This document shows positions 7,945-20,715 of a stretch of DNA of 64,000 nucleotides, piece by piece. Every line of letters starts with the position of its first letter. Position 1 is the first letter of the stretch. The notes under the pieces are model-generated. The model saw nothing but the letters and a program-made list of their open reading frames with translations. It was not told the DNA's origin and searched no databases. The translations under genes were made by a program, and so were the position numbers. Origin of the DNA: Klebsiella sp. WP3-W18-ESBL-02 (GTDB lineage Bacteria > Pseudomonadota > Gammaproteobacteria > Enterobacterales > Enterobacteriaceae); NCBI RefSeq assembly GCF_014168815.1, contig NZ_AP021972.1, positions 4,092,001-4,156,000 on the forward strand, written 5' to 3'.

Positions 7945-8666
7945 GCGTCCGGCGGTTTGCGATACTGCCGCGTTGCGCCGACCGCCTGCGTGATGCGGCT
8001 TTTCGCTTTATTTTGCCGCATCGGGTTTAGCGTCAGCGGGATCGTGCGCTTACGCGCGACGATAACCTGCAGGCAGCCCAGCGCAGGTAGATGGGTGCTT
8101 AACATCACGCCCCCCTGCTTCGCCCACGGCAGCACCTGGAAACAGCCCTGGTGCAGCACTTCAAAATTCAGCAGCGACAGCCAGTCAAGCTGACGCGTCA
8201 GCGTAAACATCCTGCTGTTGTACGGCACAGATTTGCGCAGCACCGGAAACAGCTTGCGCAGCCCCATCAGACTAACCGGGTTGAAGCTGCTGATGATCAG
8301 CCAGCCATCGTCAATTAACACTCGGTCAGCCTCGCGCAGCATTCGGTGAGGATCGCTGCACCAGGGCAACGTATGGGCAAGCAGACAGGCATCGACCGAT
8401 TTCTCGGCAAACGGCAAATGCAGCGGATCGGCCATCACCTGCATTGGGCTGCCCTCTAGCGAGATATTCACCTGATGGGAGATAGCACACGCTTCGGTGT
8501 TGATCTCCGCGCTCAGATTGCCCACCTTAAGCAGGTGAAAGCCGTAGAGCTTACCCAGCCAGGGTTTCAGTTGACGATCGATGGCCTCACGATAATATTC
8601 ACCCCAGGGCATTTGTGCCCACGAGACAGGCGCTGAGACTGTTTGAGGTATCCTTGCCGGTTTCAT
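7941..8666 (-). CDS. yafS: SAM-dependent methyltransferase YafS
   Basis: A 241-residue class I methyltransferase-like protein of unknown substrate. The Rossmann region includes ADPLHLPFAEKSVDACLLAH near residues 79-98 and READRVLIDDGWLIISSFNP near 111-130, the usual motif II/III region. The basic C-terminal tail (KAKSRITQAVGATRQYRKP) is conserved with E. coli YafS. The ATG at 8666 has GGAAGG seven bases upstream; a GTG three bases earlier is possible. Divergent from gloB. Function unknown. Confidence 0.85.
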   Translation of the reverse strand: MKPARIPQTVSAPVSWAQMPWGEYYREAIDRQLKPWLGKLYGFHLLKVGNLSAEINTEACAISHQVNISLEGSPMQVMADPLHLPFAEKSVDACLLAHTLPWCSDPHRMLREADRVLIDDGWLIISSFNPVSLMGLRKLFPVLRKSVPYNSRMFTLTRQLDWLSLLNFEVLHQGCFQVLPWAKQGGVMLSTHLPALGCLQVIVARKRTIPLTLNPMRQNKAKSRITQAVGATRQYRKPPDA

Positions 8667-8697
8667 CACAACCTTCCCTACGCGTAAGAGGTAACGA

Positions 8698-9453
8698 ATG
8701 AATCTTAACAGTATTTCAGCGTTTCAGGACAACTACATCTGGGTTCTTAACGATCAAACAGGTCGCTGCCTGATCGTCGATCCTGGCGAAGCCGCCCCCG
8801 TACTGGACGCTATCGATCGTCACGGCTGGCAGCCGGAAGCCATCCTGTTAACCCATCATCATCACGATCACGTCGGCGGCGTGGCGGATCTGCATAGGCG
8901 TTTTCCGAATTTGATCGTTTATGGCCCAGAAGAGACACGTAACAAAGGCACAACAAAAATAGTTGCCGACGGCGATCGCATCCGCGTACTTGACCAGGAA
9001 TTTCACGTTTTTGCTACTCCGGGACACACTTCAGGACATGTCTGTTTCTACAGCGCCCCCTGGCTTTTTTGTGGCGATACCCTATTTTCCGGGGGCTGCG
9101 GGCGATTATTTGAAGGTACGCCAGCCCAGATGTACCGCTCGTTGCAGCACATTAACAGCCTGCCGGAAGAGACGCTAATTTGTTGCGCACATGAGTACAC
9201 GCTCTCCAACATGACGTTTGCCCTGAGCGTTTTACCGCATGATTTGTTCATTAACGAATACTATCGAGAAGTTAAGGAGTTACGTGCAAAAAAACAAATA
9301 ACACTCCCCACAACTCTGAAAAAAGAGCGACAGATTAATCTCTTTTTAAGAACGGATGATATTGATTTAATTAATGAAATAAGCAAAGAAACAAAATTGC
9401 TACAATCTGAAGAGCGTTTTGCATGGTTACGGGCAAAGAAAGATAACTTCTGA
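8698..9453 (+). CDS. gloB: hydroxyacylglutathione hydrolase (glyoxalase II) GloB
   Basis: Hydrolyses S-lactoylglutathione to lactate and glutathione, the second step of methylglyoxal detoxification. 251 residues with the metallo-beta-lactamase fold: the metal motif THHHHDHVGG at 52-61 (His53, His55, Asp57, His58), His110 in the GHTSGH segment, Asp127 in FCGDTLF and His165 in CAHEYT. The C-terminal 70 residues form the glutathione-binding part and are coded by visibly AT-rich DNA (about 9270-9450), unlike the rest. Followed on the same strand by mltD after 71 bases. Confidence 0.95.
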   Translation: MNLNSISAFQDNYIWVLNDQTGRCLIVDPGEAAPVLDAIDRHGWQPEAILLTHHHHDHVGGVADLHRRFPNLIVYGPEETRNKGTTKIVADGDRIRVLDQEFHVFATPGHTSGHVCFYSAPWLFCGDTLFSGGCGRLFEGTPAQMYRSLQHINSLPEETLICCAHEYTLSNMTFALSVLPHDLFINEYYREVKELRAKKQITLPTTLKKERQINLFLRTDDIDLINEISKETKLLQSEERFAWLRAKKDNF

Positions 9454-9524
9454 TACTTCCGGGTTGCGTTTTCGAAAGTTCGTCGTTATTATCGGTCGTC
9501 TTTTAAGCAACTATTGACACACAC

Positions 9525-10886
9525 ATGAAGGCAAAAGCGATATTACTCGCCTCTGTCCTGCTCGTGGGGTGCCAGGCGTCACAGCAGGGCAACGTCCAAC
9601 AGCACGCACAGAGCCTTTCTGCGGCTAGTCAAGGGGAAGCAAGTAAGTTCGCTAGTCAGGCACGTTGGATGGACGATGGGACATTCGACATGCAGAATCA
9701 GGACTTGTGGGCTTACATTGGCGACGAGCTAAAGATGGGAATTCCGGATAATACCCGGGTTCGCGAACAGAAACAGAAGTACTTACGAAATAAGAGCTAT
9801 CTCCACGATGTAACTTTACGGGCAGAGCCGTATATGTACTGGATAGCCGGGCAAGTTAAGAAACGTAACATGCCGATGGAACTGGTATTACTACCCATAG
9901 TGGAGAGCGCTTTTGACCCGCACGCAACGTCTGGTGCCAATGCCGCAGGTATTTGGCAGATCATTCCGAGCACAGGGCGAAATTACGGTTTGAAACAGAC
10001 CCGCAGTTATGACGCGCGTCGTGACGTCGTTGCTTCCACAACGGCAGCACTGGATATGATGCAGCGTCTGAACAAAATGTTCGACGGCGACTGGTTATTA
10101 ACCGTGGCGGCGTATAACAGCGGTGAAGGCCGTGTGATGAAAGCAATGAAAGCGAACAAGGCCCGTGGTAAGCCTACGGACTTCTGGTCTCTCCCATTGC
10201 CTCAGGAAACTAAGGTCTACGTACCGAAGATGCTGGCTTTGAGCGACATTCTCAAAAACAGCAAACGCTATGGCGTTCGTCTGCCTACGACTGACGAAAG
10301 CCGAGCACTGGCGCGTGTTCGCCTCGATAGCCCCGTTGAGATCTCTCAGCTCGCTGACATGGCAGGTATGCCGGTCAATAAGCTTAAGACCTTCAATGCT
10401 GGCGTGAAAGGCTCAACGCTTGGTGCAAGCGGTCCTAAGTACGTGATGGTGCCACAGAAGCATGCAGACCAGCTGCGTGAATCCCTGGCCTCCGGTGAAA
10501 TTGCCGACCTCCAGCCAACGCTGGTCGCCGATAATACGCCGATGTCCAGCCGTAGCTATAAGGTTCGCTCAGGTGACACGCTGTCGGGCATTGCATCGCG
10601 CTTAGGCGTAACGGCAAAAGATCTGCAGCAGTGGAACAACCTGCGTGGCAGCAGCCTGAAAGTAGGGCAAAGCTTAACGGTGGGTGCAGGCAGCAGCGCT
10701 GCGCGTCTTGCCGATAACAGCAGCATTACGTATCGCGTACGTAAAGGCGACTCGCTGTCGAGCATTGCAAAGCGTCACGGCGTCAACATCAAAGATGTGA
10801 TGCGCTGGAATAACGACGCAGGCAATTTGCAGCCGGGCGATCAGCTTACGCTGTATGTAAAAAACAGCGACCGTCCTGACTCCTGA
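9525..10886 (+). CDS. mltD: membrane-bound lytic murein transglycosylase D MltD
   Basis: Outer-membrane lipoprotein that cleaves peptidoglycan glycan strands. 453 residues: lipoprotein signal with lipobox LVGC and lipidated Cys16; a lysozyme-like SLT domain with the catalytic Glu127 in LPIVESAF and the ATSGANAAGIWQIIP motif after it; then two LysM peptidoglycan-binding repeats, near residues 345-388 (starting YKVRSGDTLSGIA) and 403-448 (starting YRVRKGDSLSSIA). It ends at a strong terminator. In E. coli, yafE follows; here yafD comes directly. Confidence 0.95.
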   Translation: MKAKAILLASVLLVGCQASQQGNVQQHAQSLSAASQGEASKFASQARWMDDGTFDMQNQDLWAYIGDELKMGIPDNTRVREQKQKYLRNKSYLHDVTLRAEPYMYWIAGQVKKRNMPMELVLLPIVESAFDPHATSGANAAGIWQIIPSTGRNYGLKQTRSYDARRDVVASTTAALDMMQRLNKMFDGDWLLTVAAYNSGEGRVMKAMKANKARGKPTDFWSLPLPQETKVYVPKMLALSDILKNSKRYGVRLPTTDESRALARVRLDSPVEISQLADMAGMPVNKLKTFNAGVKGSTLGASGPKYVMVPQKHADQLRESLASGEIADLQPTLVADNTPMSSRSYKVRSGDTLSGIASRLGVTAKDLQQWNNLRGSSLKVGQSLTVGAGSSAARLADNSSITYRVRKGDSLSSIAKRHGVNIKDVMRWNNDAGNLQPGDQLTLYVKNSDRPDS

Positions 10887-10898
10887 CAGGCAAACAAT

Positions 10899-10932
10899 AA
10901 AAAAGGCACCGTCTTCCCCGGTGCCTTTTTTT
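10899..10932. terminator. bidirectional terminator between mltD and yafD
   Basis: A 7-bp stem GGCACCG / CGGTGCC, preceded by A-rich sequence and followed by T7. It separates the convergent mltD and yafD. Confidence 0.88.
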
Positions 10933-10944
10933 ATGTCTCTTGCC

Positions 10945-11739
10945 CTATCTGCTCGGGCTAAATTCTACAATCAACGGATTATGGTCCGATGCGCGGGTCA
11001 CCAGCACAGAAGCCTCTGTCACATTCAACCCTCGGTAAAAGACAAAATCGAGCGGGCGTCCAAACGCGCGACGGCGCTGATCATCATCGAAATACACCGG
11101 GCGTAGCGACATATCACGTGCAAATCGATACAGCGCATTCATGCGTGGGCGGCTCCAGGCGTTAAAATCACCGGCCATAATCACCGGGCCGTTATGCAAC
11201 GCAATTTGCTCGCCAATGGGCATCAGCTGCTTGCTGTAAACATCGACGCCAAGGCTAAAGTTCACGGCATGGATGTTCACGACCATCAGCAGGCGTGAGT
11301 CGGGAAGTGGGTAAACGGTTACTAACGCTGATTTCGCCAGCCGCAGAATAGGCTCACGTTCGCGCAGCGGGCAGCAGTAAACGGGCTGAGCGGCAGACAG
11401 CGTCATGACGCCAGAAGGATGATGAGGCAGTGCGAACGCCGGGACCTGATCGGCCGCCAGATAGTTAGTGGTTGCAAACTTCACTAGCTCAGGCGTTGTT
11501 TGCGCCTCCTGAAGTAACACCAGATGCGCATCTTTGCCGTACTTATTCAGCACCGACAGCCATTCTGCACGCTGCTGTTTAAAGATATTCCACACCAGGA
11601 TGCGAATATTCTCTTCAGTGCTTAACGGCTTACCCACCGATAACGCCTCGCTCAGCCCGGAATACGCCCCCGGCGGCGGTAGGATCCGCTCCGCGGGTTG
11701 TCCGGCGATGTAGCGCATGGCGTAGGTATTTTTTCGCAC
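10945..11739 (-). CDS. yafD: endonuclease/exonuclease/phosphatase family protein YafD
   Basis: A 264-residue protein of the EEP (DNase I-like) fold. Signature segments are ILVWNIFKQQ near residue 47, LVLLQEAQTTPEL near 73 (metal-binding Glu), VIMAGDFNAWSR near 186 (catalytic Asp and Asn) and a final SDHNPLIVEF (Asp-His) near 253. It may cleave a nucleic acid or a phosphoester; the true substrate is unknown to me. The N-terminus MRKNTYAMRYIAGQPAERILPP agrees with E. coli YafD apart from one residue. It lies downstream of the MFS gene after 142 bases on the same strand. Confidence 0.85.
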   Translation of the reverse strand: MRKNTYAMRYIAGQPAERILPPPGAYSGLSEALSVGKPLSTEENIRILVWNIFKQQRAEWLSVLNKYGKDAHLVLLQEAQTTPELVKFATTNYLAADQVPAFALPHHPSGVMTLSAAQPVYCCPLREREPILRLAKSALVTVYPLPDSRLLMVVNIHAVNFSLGVDVYSKQLMPIGEQIALHNGPVIMAGDFNAWSRPRMNALYRFARDMSLRPVYFDDDQRRRAFGRPLDFVFYRGLNVTEASVLVTRASDHNPLIVEFSPSR

Positions 11740-11881
11740 TTTCTTTTATAACCTCAATAACCAAAGAACCCACCTGATTCCAGGAGGGTCCCTCAGTTAT
11801 AGGGGCTTTTGCCCGCGGTTTCAACGCTATTTGTGATAAAGCCAGGTGAACTTATGTAAGCCTGCGCTTACTGAGATAATC

Positions 11882-13057
11882 CTAGCCTAGCGCCACGCGG
11901 ACGGGTTTATCCAGACGGCCGCTCAGGGCGGTCAGCAGCAGCGCCACCACCACAATCAGTGCGCCAATCCACGGAGTCTGTGCGAGGCCATAATGTTCAA
12001 CGGTTTGCCCGCCGACGACAGACCCCAGCGCAATACCGACGTTGAAGGCGGCAATATTCAGACCAGAAGCAACGTCAACGGCAGCAGGCGTGTACTCTTC
12101 CGCTTTTTGCACGACGTAGACCTGCAGTCCAGGCACGTTGCCAAAGGCAAAGACGCCCATCACCAGCACCGTTGCCAGTGCTGCATACTGAATAGAGGCG
12201 GTGAACTGGAATACAATCAGCAGTGCGGCCAATGCAGCAAAGATAAATTTCAGCGCCGGCACCGCACCGTGTTTATCGGCCAGTTTTCCCCCCCAGATGT
12301 TGCCCACGGCAACCGCGACACCGTAGCCTAGCAGGATCCAGCTCACCGCGTTTGGCGTAAAGCCTGCGAGGTTTTGCATCATCGGTGCCAGGAAGGTAAA
12401 GGCGGTAAAGACGCCACCGTAGCCCAGTGCGGTGATCGCATAGATCATCAGCAAACGCGGGTGAGTCAGCACTTTCATCTGGTCGGCTAAGCTGGCAGGC
12501 GCGCGGCTTGGGATATTCCGCGGAACCAGCACGGCGCTAGCGATCAGTGCAATCACGCCCAGCATAGAAACGGCAAGGAAGGTCTCGCGCCAGACAAAAT
12601 GCTGGCCAATAAAGGTGCCCAGCGGAACGCCTGTCACCAATGCAACGGTCAACCCGCCGAACATTATTGCAATTGCCGAGGCCGCTTTCTCTTTCGGTAC
12701 CAGACTGGTAGCTATCGTTGAGCCGATGGAGAAGAACACACCATGAGCAAGCCCGGTCAGCAGGCGTGCAACCACCAGTGTGGCGTATCCCGGCGCCTGC
12801 CAGGCCAGCAGGTTACCAACGGTAAACAGTACCATTAACGCCAGCAGCAGCTGTTTGCGCGGCAGTTTGCCGGTCAAAGCGGTGAGCACCGGCGCCCCGA
12901 TAGCAACGCCCAGCGCATAAATTGAAACCAGCATCCCGGCGGAAGGCAACGAGATAGCCAGCTGTTCGGCGATCGTCGGGACCAGGCCGACAATCACAAA
13001 TTCGGTTGTGCCAATTGAAAAGGCACTGATCGTTAAGGCAAGTAGCGCCAGCGGCAT
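11882..13057 (-). CDS. MFS efflux transporter, DHA1 (AraJ/YdhP-like) type
   Basis: Inner-membrane protein of about 391 residues with twelve predicted hydrophobic segments. The first helix carries ISAFSIGTTEFVIVGLVP, typical of the AraJ/YdhP branch of drug:H+ antiporters, and the loop between helices 2 and 3 has the motif A-like segment GKLPRKQLLL. GGAG before the ATG at 13057 supports this start; an in-frame GTG at 13069 would add four residues. E. coli K-12 has no gene here between yafC and yafD. It is divergent from the LysR gene yafC across 104 bases, so YafC may control it. Substrate unknown. Confidence 0.85.
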   Translation of the reverse strand: MPLALLALTISAFSIGTTEFVIVGLVPTIAEQLAISLPSAGMLVSIYALGVAIGAPVLTALTGKLPRKQLLLALMVLFTVGNLLAWQAPGYATLVVARLLTGLAHGVFFSIGSTIATSLVPKEKAASAIAIMFGGLTVALVTGVPLGTFIGQHFVWRETFLAVSMLGVIALIASAVLVPRNIPSRAPASLADQMKVLTHPRLLMIYAITALGYGGVFTAFTFLAPMMQNLAGFTPNAVSWILLGYGVAVAVGNIWGGKLADKHGAVPALKFIFAALAALLIVFQFTASIQYAALATVLVMGVFAFGNVPGLQVYVVQKAEEYTPAAVDVASGLNIAAFNVGIALGSVVGGQTVEHYGLAQTPWIGALIVVVALLLTALSGRLDKPVRVALG

Positions 13058-13123
13058 AATTAACTCCACATCATCAGTATTAAGATGACACGTAGTATGC
13101 CGTGGTGTTTAAATAACAAAAAT

Positions 13124-13143
13124 ATTCAAAATCTCAATAGAAT
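13124..13143. promoter_or_regulatory. candidate LysR-type operator between the MFS gene and yafC
   Basis: An imperfect dyad ATTC-N12-GAAT in the AT-rich 104-base divergent region, containing the T-N11-A pattern common to LysR regulators. It lies just before yafC, where such regulators usually bind to control themselves and the divergent gene. It is a pattern match only. Confidence 0.35.
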
Positions 13144-13161
13144 TTTGCTTCAGGTGCAACA

Positions 13162-14049
13162 ATGAGAGCCACATCAGAAGAGATCGCCATTTTTGTCGCC
13201 GTCGTGGAAAGCGGTAGCTTCAGCCGGGCAGCCGAGCAATTGGGCCAGGCTAACTCGGCGGTAAGCCGCGCGGTTAAAAAGCTGGAATCCAAGCTTGGCG
13301 TAAGCCTGCTCAACCGTACGACGCGCCAGCTTAGCCTGACCGAAGAGGGAGAGCGCTATTTCCGCCGTATGCAGGTGGTACTACAGGAAATGGCCGCCGC
13401 CGAGACGGAGCTGCTGGATACGCGTAATACGCCACGCGGGCTGCTGCGCGTCGACGCCGCCACGCCGGTGATGCTACATTTGCTGATGCCGCTGGTTCAG
13501 CCCTTCCGTGAACGGTACCCGGAGGTGACGCTGTCGCTGGTCTCTTCAGAGACATTTATCAATCTGATTGAGCGCAAGGTCGATGTTGCCATTCGCGCTG
13601 GCACATTGAGTGACTCCAGTCTGCGCGCGCGTCCGCTGTTTAGCAGCTATCGAAAAATCGTCGCCTCGCCGGAGTACATTGCCCGTCATGGCAAGCCTGA
13701 GAGCGTCATCGATCTGAAGGAACACCTGTGTCTGGGATTCACCGAGCCCTCTTCTCTTAACACGTGGCCGGTCTACTGCTGTGACGGTCAGTTTATGGAG
13801 ATTAGCTGCGGCATTTCATCCAATAGCGGTGAAACCATCAAGCAGCTGTGCCTGCACGGTAACGGTATTGCCTGCCTGTCGGACTTTATGGTGGATAAGG
13901 AGATTGCCAGCGGGGAGTTTGTTGAGCTGCTGGCCGATAAGCGTCTACCCGTTGAGATGCCCTTTAGCGCGGTCTACTACAGTGACCGGGCGGTGAGCAC
14001 ACGAATTCGGGCATTTATTGATTTTCTTAGCGAATATGTCAAAAAATAG
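13162..14049 (+). CDS. yafC: LysR-family transcriptional regulator YafC
   Basis: A 295-residue regulator. The N-terminal winged HTH (residues about 1-60) includes FVAVVESGSFSRAAEQLGQ and AVSRAVKKLE, the usual LysR recognition region. A periplasmic-binding-like effector domain follows from about residue 90 (RGLLRVDAATPV). It is about nine residues shorter at the C-terminus than E. coli YafC as I recall it. Divergent from the MFS transporter, which is its most likely target by arrangement. The ligand is unknown. Confidence 0.88.
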   Translation: MRATSEEIAIFVAVVESGSFSRAAEQLGQANSAVSRAVKKLESKLGVSLLNRTTRQLSLTEEGERYFRRMQVVLQEMAAAETELLDTRNTPRGLLRVDAATPVMLHLLMPLVQPFRERYPEVTLSLVSSETFINLIERKVDVAIRAGTLSDSSLRARPLFSSYRKIVASPEYIARHGKPESVIDLKEHLCLGFTEPSSLNTWPVYCCDGQFMEISCGISSNSGETIKQLCLHGNGIACLSDFMVDKEIASGEFVELLADKRLPVEMPFSAVYYSDRAVSTRIRAFIDFLSEYVKK

Positions 14050-14075
14050 CCCAGACGCGTAGTTCGTCCGGGCTT
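14041..14075 (-). terminator. terminator of dkgB
   Basis: A 10-bp stem with one mismatch (AGCCCAGACG / CGTCCGGGCT) is followed on the minus strand by TATTTTTTGA. The U-run overlaps the last codons of the convergent yafC. Confidence 0.65.
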
Positions 14076-14111
14076 ATCGAGGGTCGTTTGAGGGTTAAGG
14101 CAGAAGCAGGA

Positions 14112-14915
14112 TCAATCCCACTGTGGTGCCAGGCCTTCTGGGCTGACCAGACGGTCATTGCACTCCAGTGCGGCAATCGCCAGTTTATCTTCAGCATCGA
14201 GCGTTAAGGTCAGCGCCAACAGGTTGCTGGCCAGGTTTTCGCGCTTGGTTGATGATGGAATCACCGCGTACCCTTCTCCAATAGCCCAGGAGAGGATCAC
14301 CTGCGCTGGCGTGGCGTGATGTTTCGCAGCAATCGCGGCAATCGTTTCATCTTTCAGCGCCTTACCATAAGCCAGCGTCATGTAGGACGTAATGTGGATA
14401 CCGTGCTCAGCGGCCCAGTCCACCACTTTACGATTCTGTAGGAAAGGTGACAGCTCAATCTGGTTCGTCGCAATGTTGTCTGCGCCTACGGCGGCAATTG
14501 CGCGTTCCATCAGCGGAATGGTGAAGTTAGAGATACCAATCTGGCGAGTCAGACCCAGCGTCCTGGCTTCCAGCAGCGCAGCCATAAACTCTTCAACCGC
14601 AACCGTGTCATTCGGCGACGGCCAGTGGATCAGCGTCAAATCGACATAGTCAGTTCGTAGTTTTTGCAGGCTCTCTTGCAGGCTGGTAATCAGCTTGTCT
14701 TTACCGAGGTTCTCGGTCCAGATTTTAGTGGTAATAAACAGCTCGCTGCGCGCTACGCCGCTTTCAGCAATCGCCTGACCAATAGCCGCTTCATTATCAT
14801 AAATTTGTGCGGTATCGATCGCGCGATAGCCCAGCTCCAGCGCCGTTTTTACGGATGCGATAACAACGTCATCTTTCAGGCGGAAAGTGCCGAGGCCCAA
14901 TGCAGGGATTGTCAT
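14112..14915 (-). CDS. dkgB: 2,5-diketo-D-gluconate reductase B (aldo-keto reductase) DkgB
   Basis: NADPH-dependent aldo-keto reductase of 267 residues; the E. coli enzyme reduces 2,5-diketogluconate and also methylglyoxal and beta-keto esters. The catalytic tetrad is visible: Asp and Tyr in RAIDTAQIYDNE (about residues 31-42), Lys in TTKIW near 64 and His in LIHWP near 97. The coenzyme-binding segment VIPSSTKREN is near 217. Convergent with yafC. Methylglyoxal reduction would complement gloB nearby. Confidence 0.93.
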   Translation of the reverse strand: MTIPALGLGTFRLKDDVVIASVKTALELGYRAIDTAQIYDNEAAIGQAIAESGVARSELFITTKIWTENLGKDKLITSLQESLQKLRTDYVDLTLIHWPSPNDTVAVEEFMAALLEARTLGLTRQIGISNFTIPLMERAIAAVGADNIATNQIELSPFLQNRKVVDWAAEHGIHITSYMTLAYGKALKDETIAAIAAKHHATPAQVILSWAIGEGYAVIPSSTKRENLASNLLALTLTLDAEDKLAIAALECNDRLVSPEGLAPQWD

Positions 14916-15040
14916 GATCTTCCTCTTTATTTATCAGTATGGGTTAGTTGAAACCAGTATGACGAACGAGAGGATTGAGAAAAAGGGCGAGAAATGCAGA
15001 GGATTTTTGCTAAAACAGCAATAATTGAATGCAAGACAAA

Positions 15041-15072
15041 GAAAAAAGCCCTGAGCAAATGCTCAGGGCTCT
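15041..15072 (-). terminator. terminator of the rRNA operon
   Basis: A perfect 10-bp stem (AGCCCTGAGC / GCTCAGGGCT) with loop ATTT, followed on the minus strand by T6. It lies right after the distal tRNA-Asp. Confidence 0.92.
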
Positions 15073-15079
15073 TAATAAG

Positions 15080-15156
15080 TGGCGGAACGGACGGGACTCG
15101 AACCCGCGACCCCCTGCGTGACAGGCAGGTATTCTAACCGACTGAACTACCGCTCC
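15080..15156 (-). tRNA. tRNA-Asp (anticodon GTC), distal gene of the rRNA operon
   Basis: A 77-base tRNA with encoded CCA, identical to the gene at 6474-6550. It lies 53 bases after the 5S rRNA and before the operon terminator, the same place as aspU in E. coli rrnH. Confidence 0.97.
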
Positions 15157-15209
15157 ACCGAATTTCTTTGTCACTACCCGGATTATTCATCCCGGTTTAC
15201 TGCAATTTG

Positions 15210-15329
15210 ATGCCTGGCAGTTCCCTACTCTCGCATGGGGAGACCCCACACTACCATCGGCGCTACGGCGTTTCACTTCTGAGTTCGGCATGGGGTCAGG
15301 TGGGACCACCGCGCTACGGCCGCCAGGCA
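15210..15329 (-). rRNA. rrf: 5S ribosomal RNA
   Basis: 120 bases, from TGCCTGGCGGCCGTAGCGCG to a 3' end of GGGAACTGCCAGGCAT. The terminal stem (TGCCTGGC / GCCAGGCA) pairs as expected. Confidence 0.97.
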
Positions 15330-15422
15330 AATTCTGTTATTAACCCGCTTTTCGCCGGTTAATGTTATCTGTAATCAATGCTGAAAATCGTCTCAATTTC
15401 GCCAAAACATCTTCGGCGTTGT

Positions 15423-18329
<2,907 letters not shown>

Positions 18330-18460
18330 TCACAACCCGAAGATGTTTCGTAAAACACCACCGTGTTGCGAAAATTTGAGAGACTCGAACACACCGCTTA
18401 TCTGTTCTTATTACGGAGAACAGACACAGTGTGTCGTTTCAATTTTCAGCTTGATCCAGA

Positions 18461-18473
18461 TTTTTAAAGAGCA
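18461..18473 (-). promoter_or_regulatory. boxA antitermination site in the 16S-23S spacer
   Basis: On the minus strand TGCTCTTTAAAAA, the NusB/S10-binding boxA motif, placed between tRNA-Ala and 23S as in other enterobacterial rRNA operons. Confidence 0.75.
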
Positions 18474-18535
18474 AAACTTCGCAGTGAACCTTTTCAGGTA
18501 CACTCTGAAGTTTTCTTGTATTGTTGCAGTAAAGA

Positions 18536-18611
18536 TGGTGGAGCTATGCGGGATCGAACCGCAGACCTCCTGCGTGCAAAGCAGGCGCTCTCCCAGCTGA
18601 GCTATAGCCCC
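18536..18611 (-). tRNA. tRNA-Ala (anticodon TGC)
   Basis: 76 bases from GGGGCTATAGCTCAGC to GCTCCACCA, anticodon loop CTTGCAC region reading TGC, CCA encoded. Second tRNA of the 16S-23S spacer. Confidence 0.97.
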
Positions 18612-18649
18612 ATCGTTTATGAATCTCCCTCAAATTCGCGGGACGAATT

Positions 18650-18726
<77 letters not shown>

Positions 18727-18796
18727 GCAGAGATTCTTTACTGCTATTTTTCATCAGACAATCTGTGTGAGCACTTCAAAGAACGTTTCTTTAAGG

Positions 18797-20336
<1,540 letters not shown>

Positions 20337-20463
20337 AAGTTTGATGCTCGTGAATTAAACTTCGTAATGAATTACGTGTTCACTCAGAGACTTGGTATTC
20401 ATTTTTCGTCTTGCGACGTTAAGAATCCGTATCTTCGAGTGCCCACACAGATTGTCTGATAAA

Positions 20464-20476
20464 TTGTTAAAGAGCA
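20464..20476 (-). promoter_or_regulatory. boxA in the rRNA leader
   Basis: TGCTCTTTAACAA on the minus strand, the canonical rrn leader boxA that assembles the antitermination complex before 16S. Confidence 0.88.
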
Positions 20477-20514
20477 GTGCAACACGGCTTTCGCTCACTG
20501 TTGCGAGGTGGCGT

Positions 20515-20542
20515 ATATTACGCTTTCCTCTTTCAGAGTCAA
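20515..20542 (-). promoter_or_regulatory. rRNA promoter P2
   Basis: Minus-strand -35 TTGACT and -10 TAATAT with a 16-base spacer, as in rrn P2 promoters. Confidence 0.82.
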
Positions 20543-20635
20543 GCGTTTAATTTCGCTTTTCTCTGCCGAGATTCTCAGGAGAATCCTCGCTGACCCGGCG
20601 GCTTGTAATCCGTTGTTCCGTGTCAGTGGAGGCGC

Positions 20636-20663
20636 ATTATAGGGAGTTTATTCTGGCTGACAA
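20636..20663 (-). promoter_or_regulatory. rRNA promoter P1
   Basis: Minus-strand -35 TTGTCA and -10 TATAAT with a 16-base spacer, followed by the GC-rich discriminator GCGCC that makes rrn P1 sensitive to ppGpp. AT-rich DNA upstream fits an UP element. Confidence 0.9.
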
Positions 20664-20715
20664 GAGGGAAAATGCATTTTTCTTTCAACCGCTCACCTTT
20701 TCACCTTTTTGTCGA

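Larger units (their letters stand above)
20337..20715 (-). other. rRNA operon promoter and leader region (no gene)
   Basis: Between gmhB and 16S there is no protein gene. The stretch holds two tandem promoters, P1 (20636-20663) and P2 (20515-20542), an AT-rich segment upstream of P1 that fits an UP element (about 20664-20690), the leader boxA (20464-20476), and the leader sequence up to the 16S 5' end. Confidence 0.85.
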
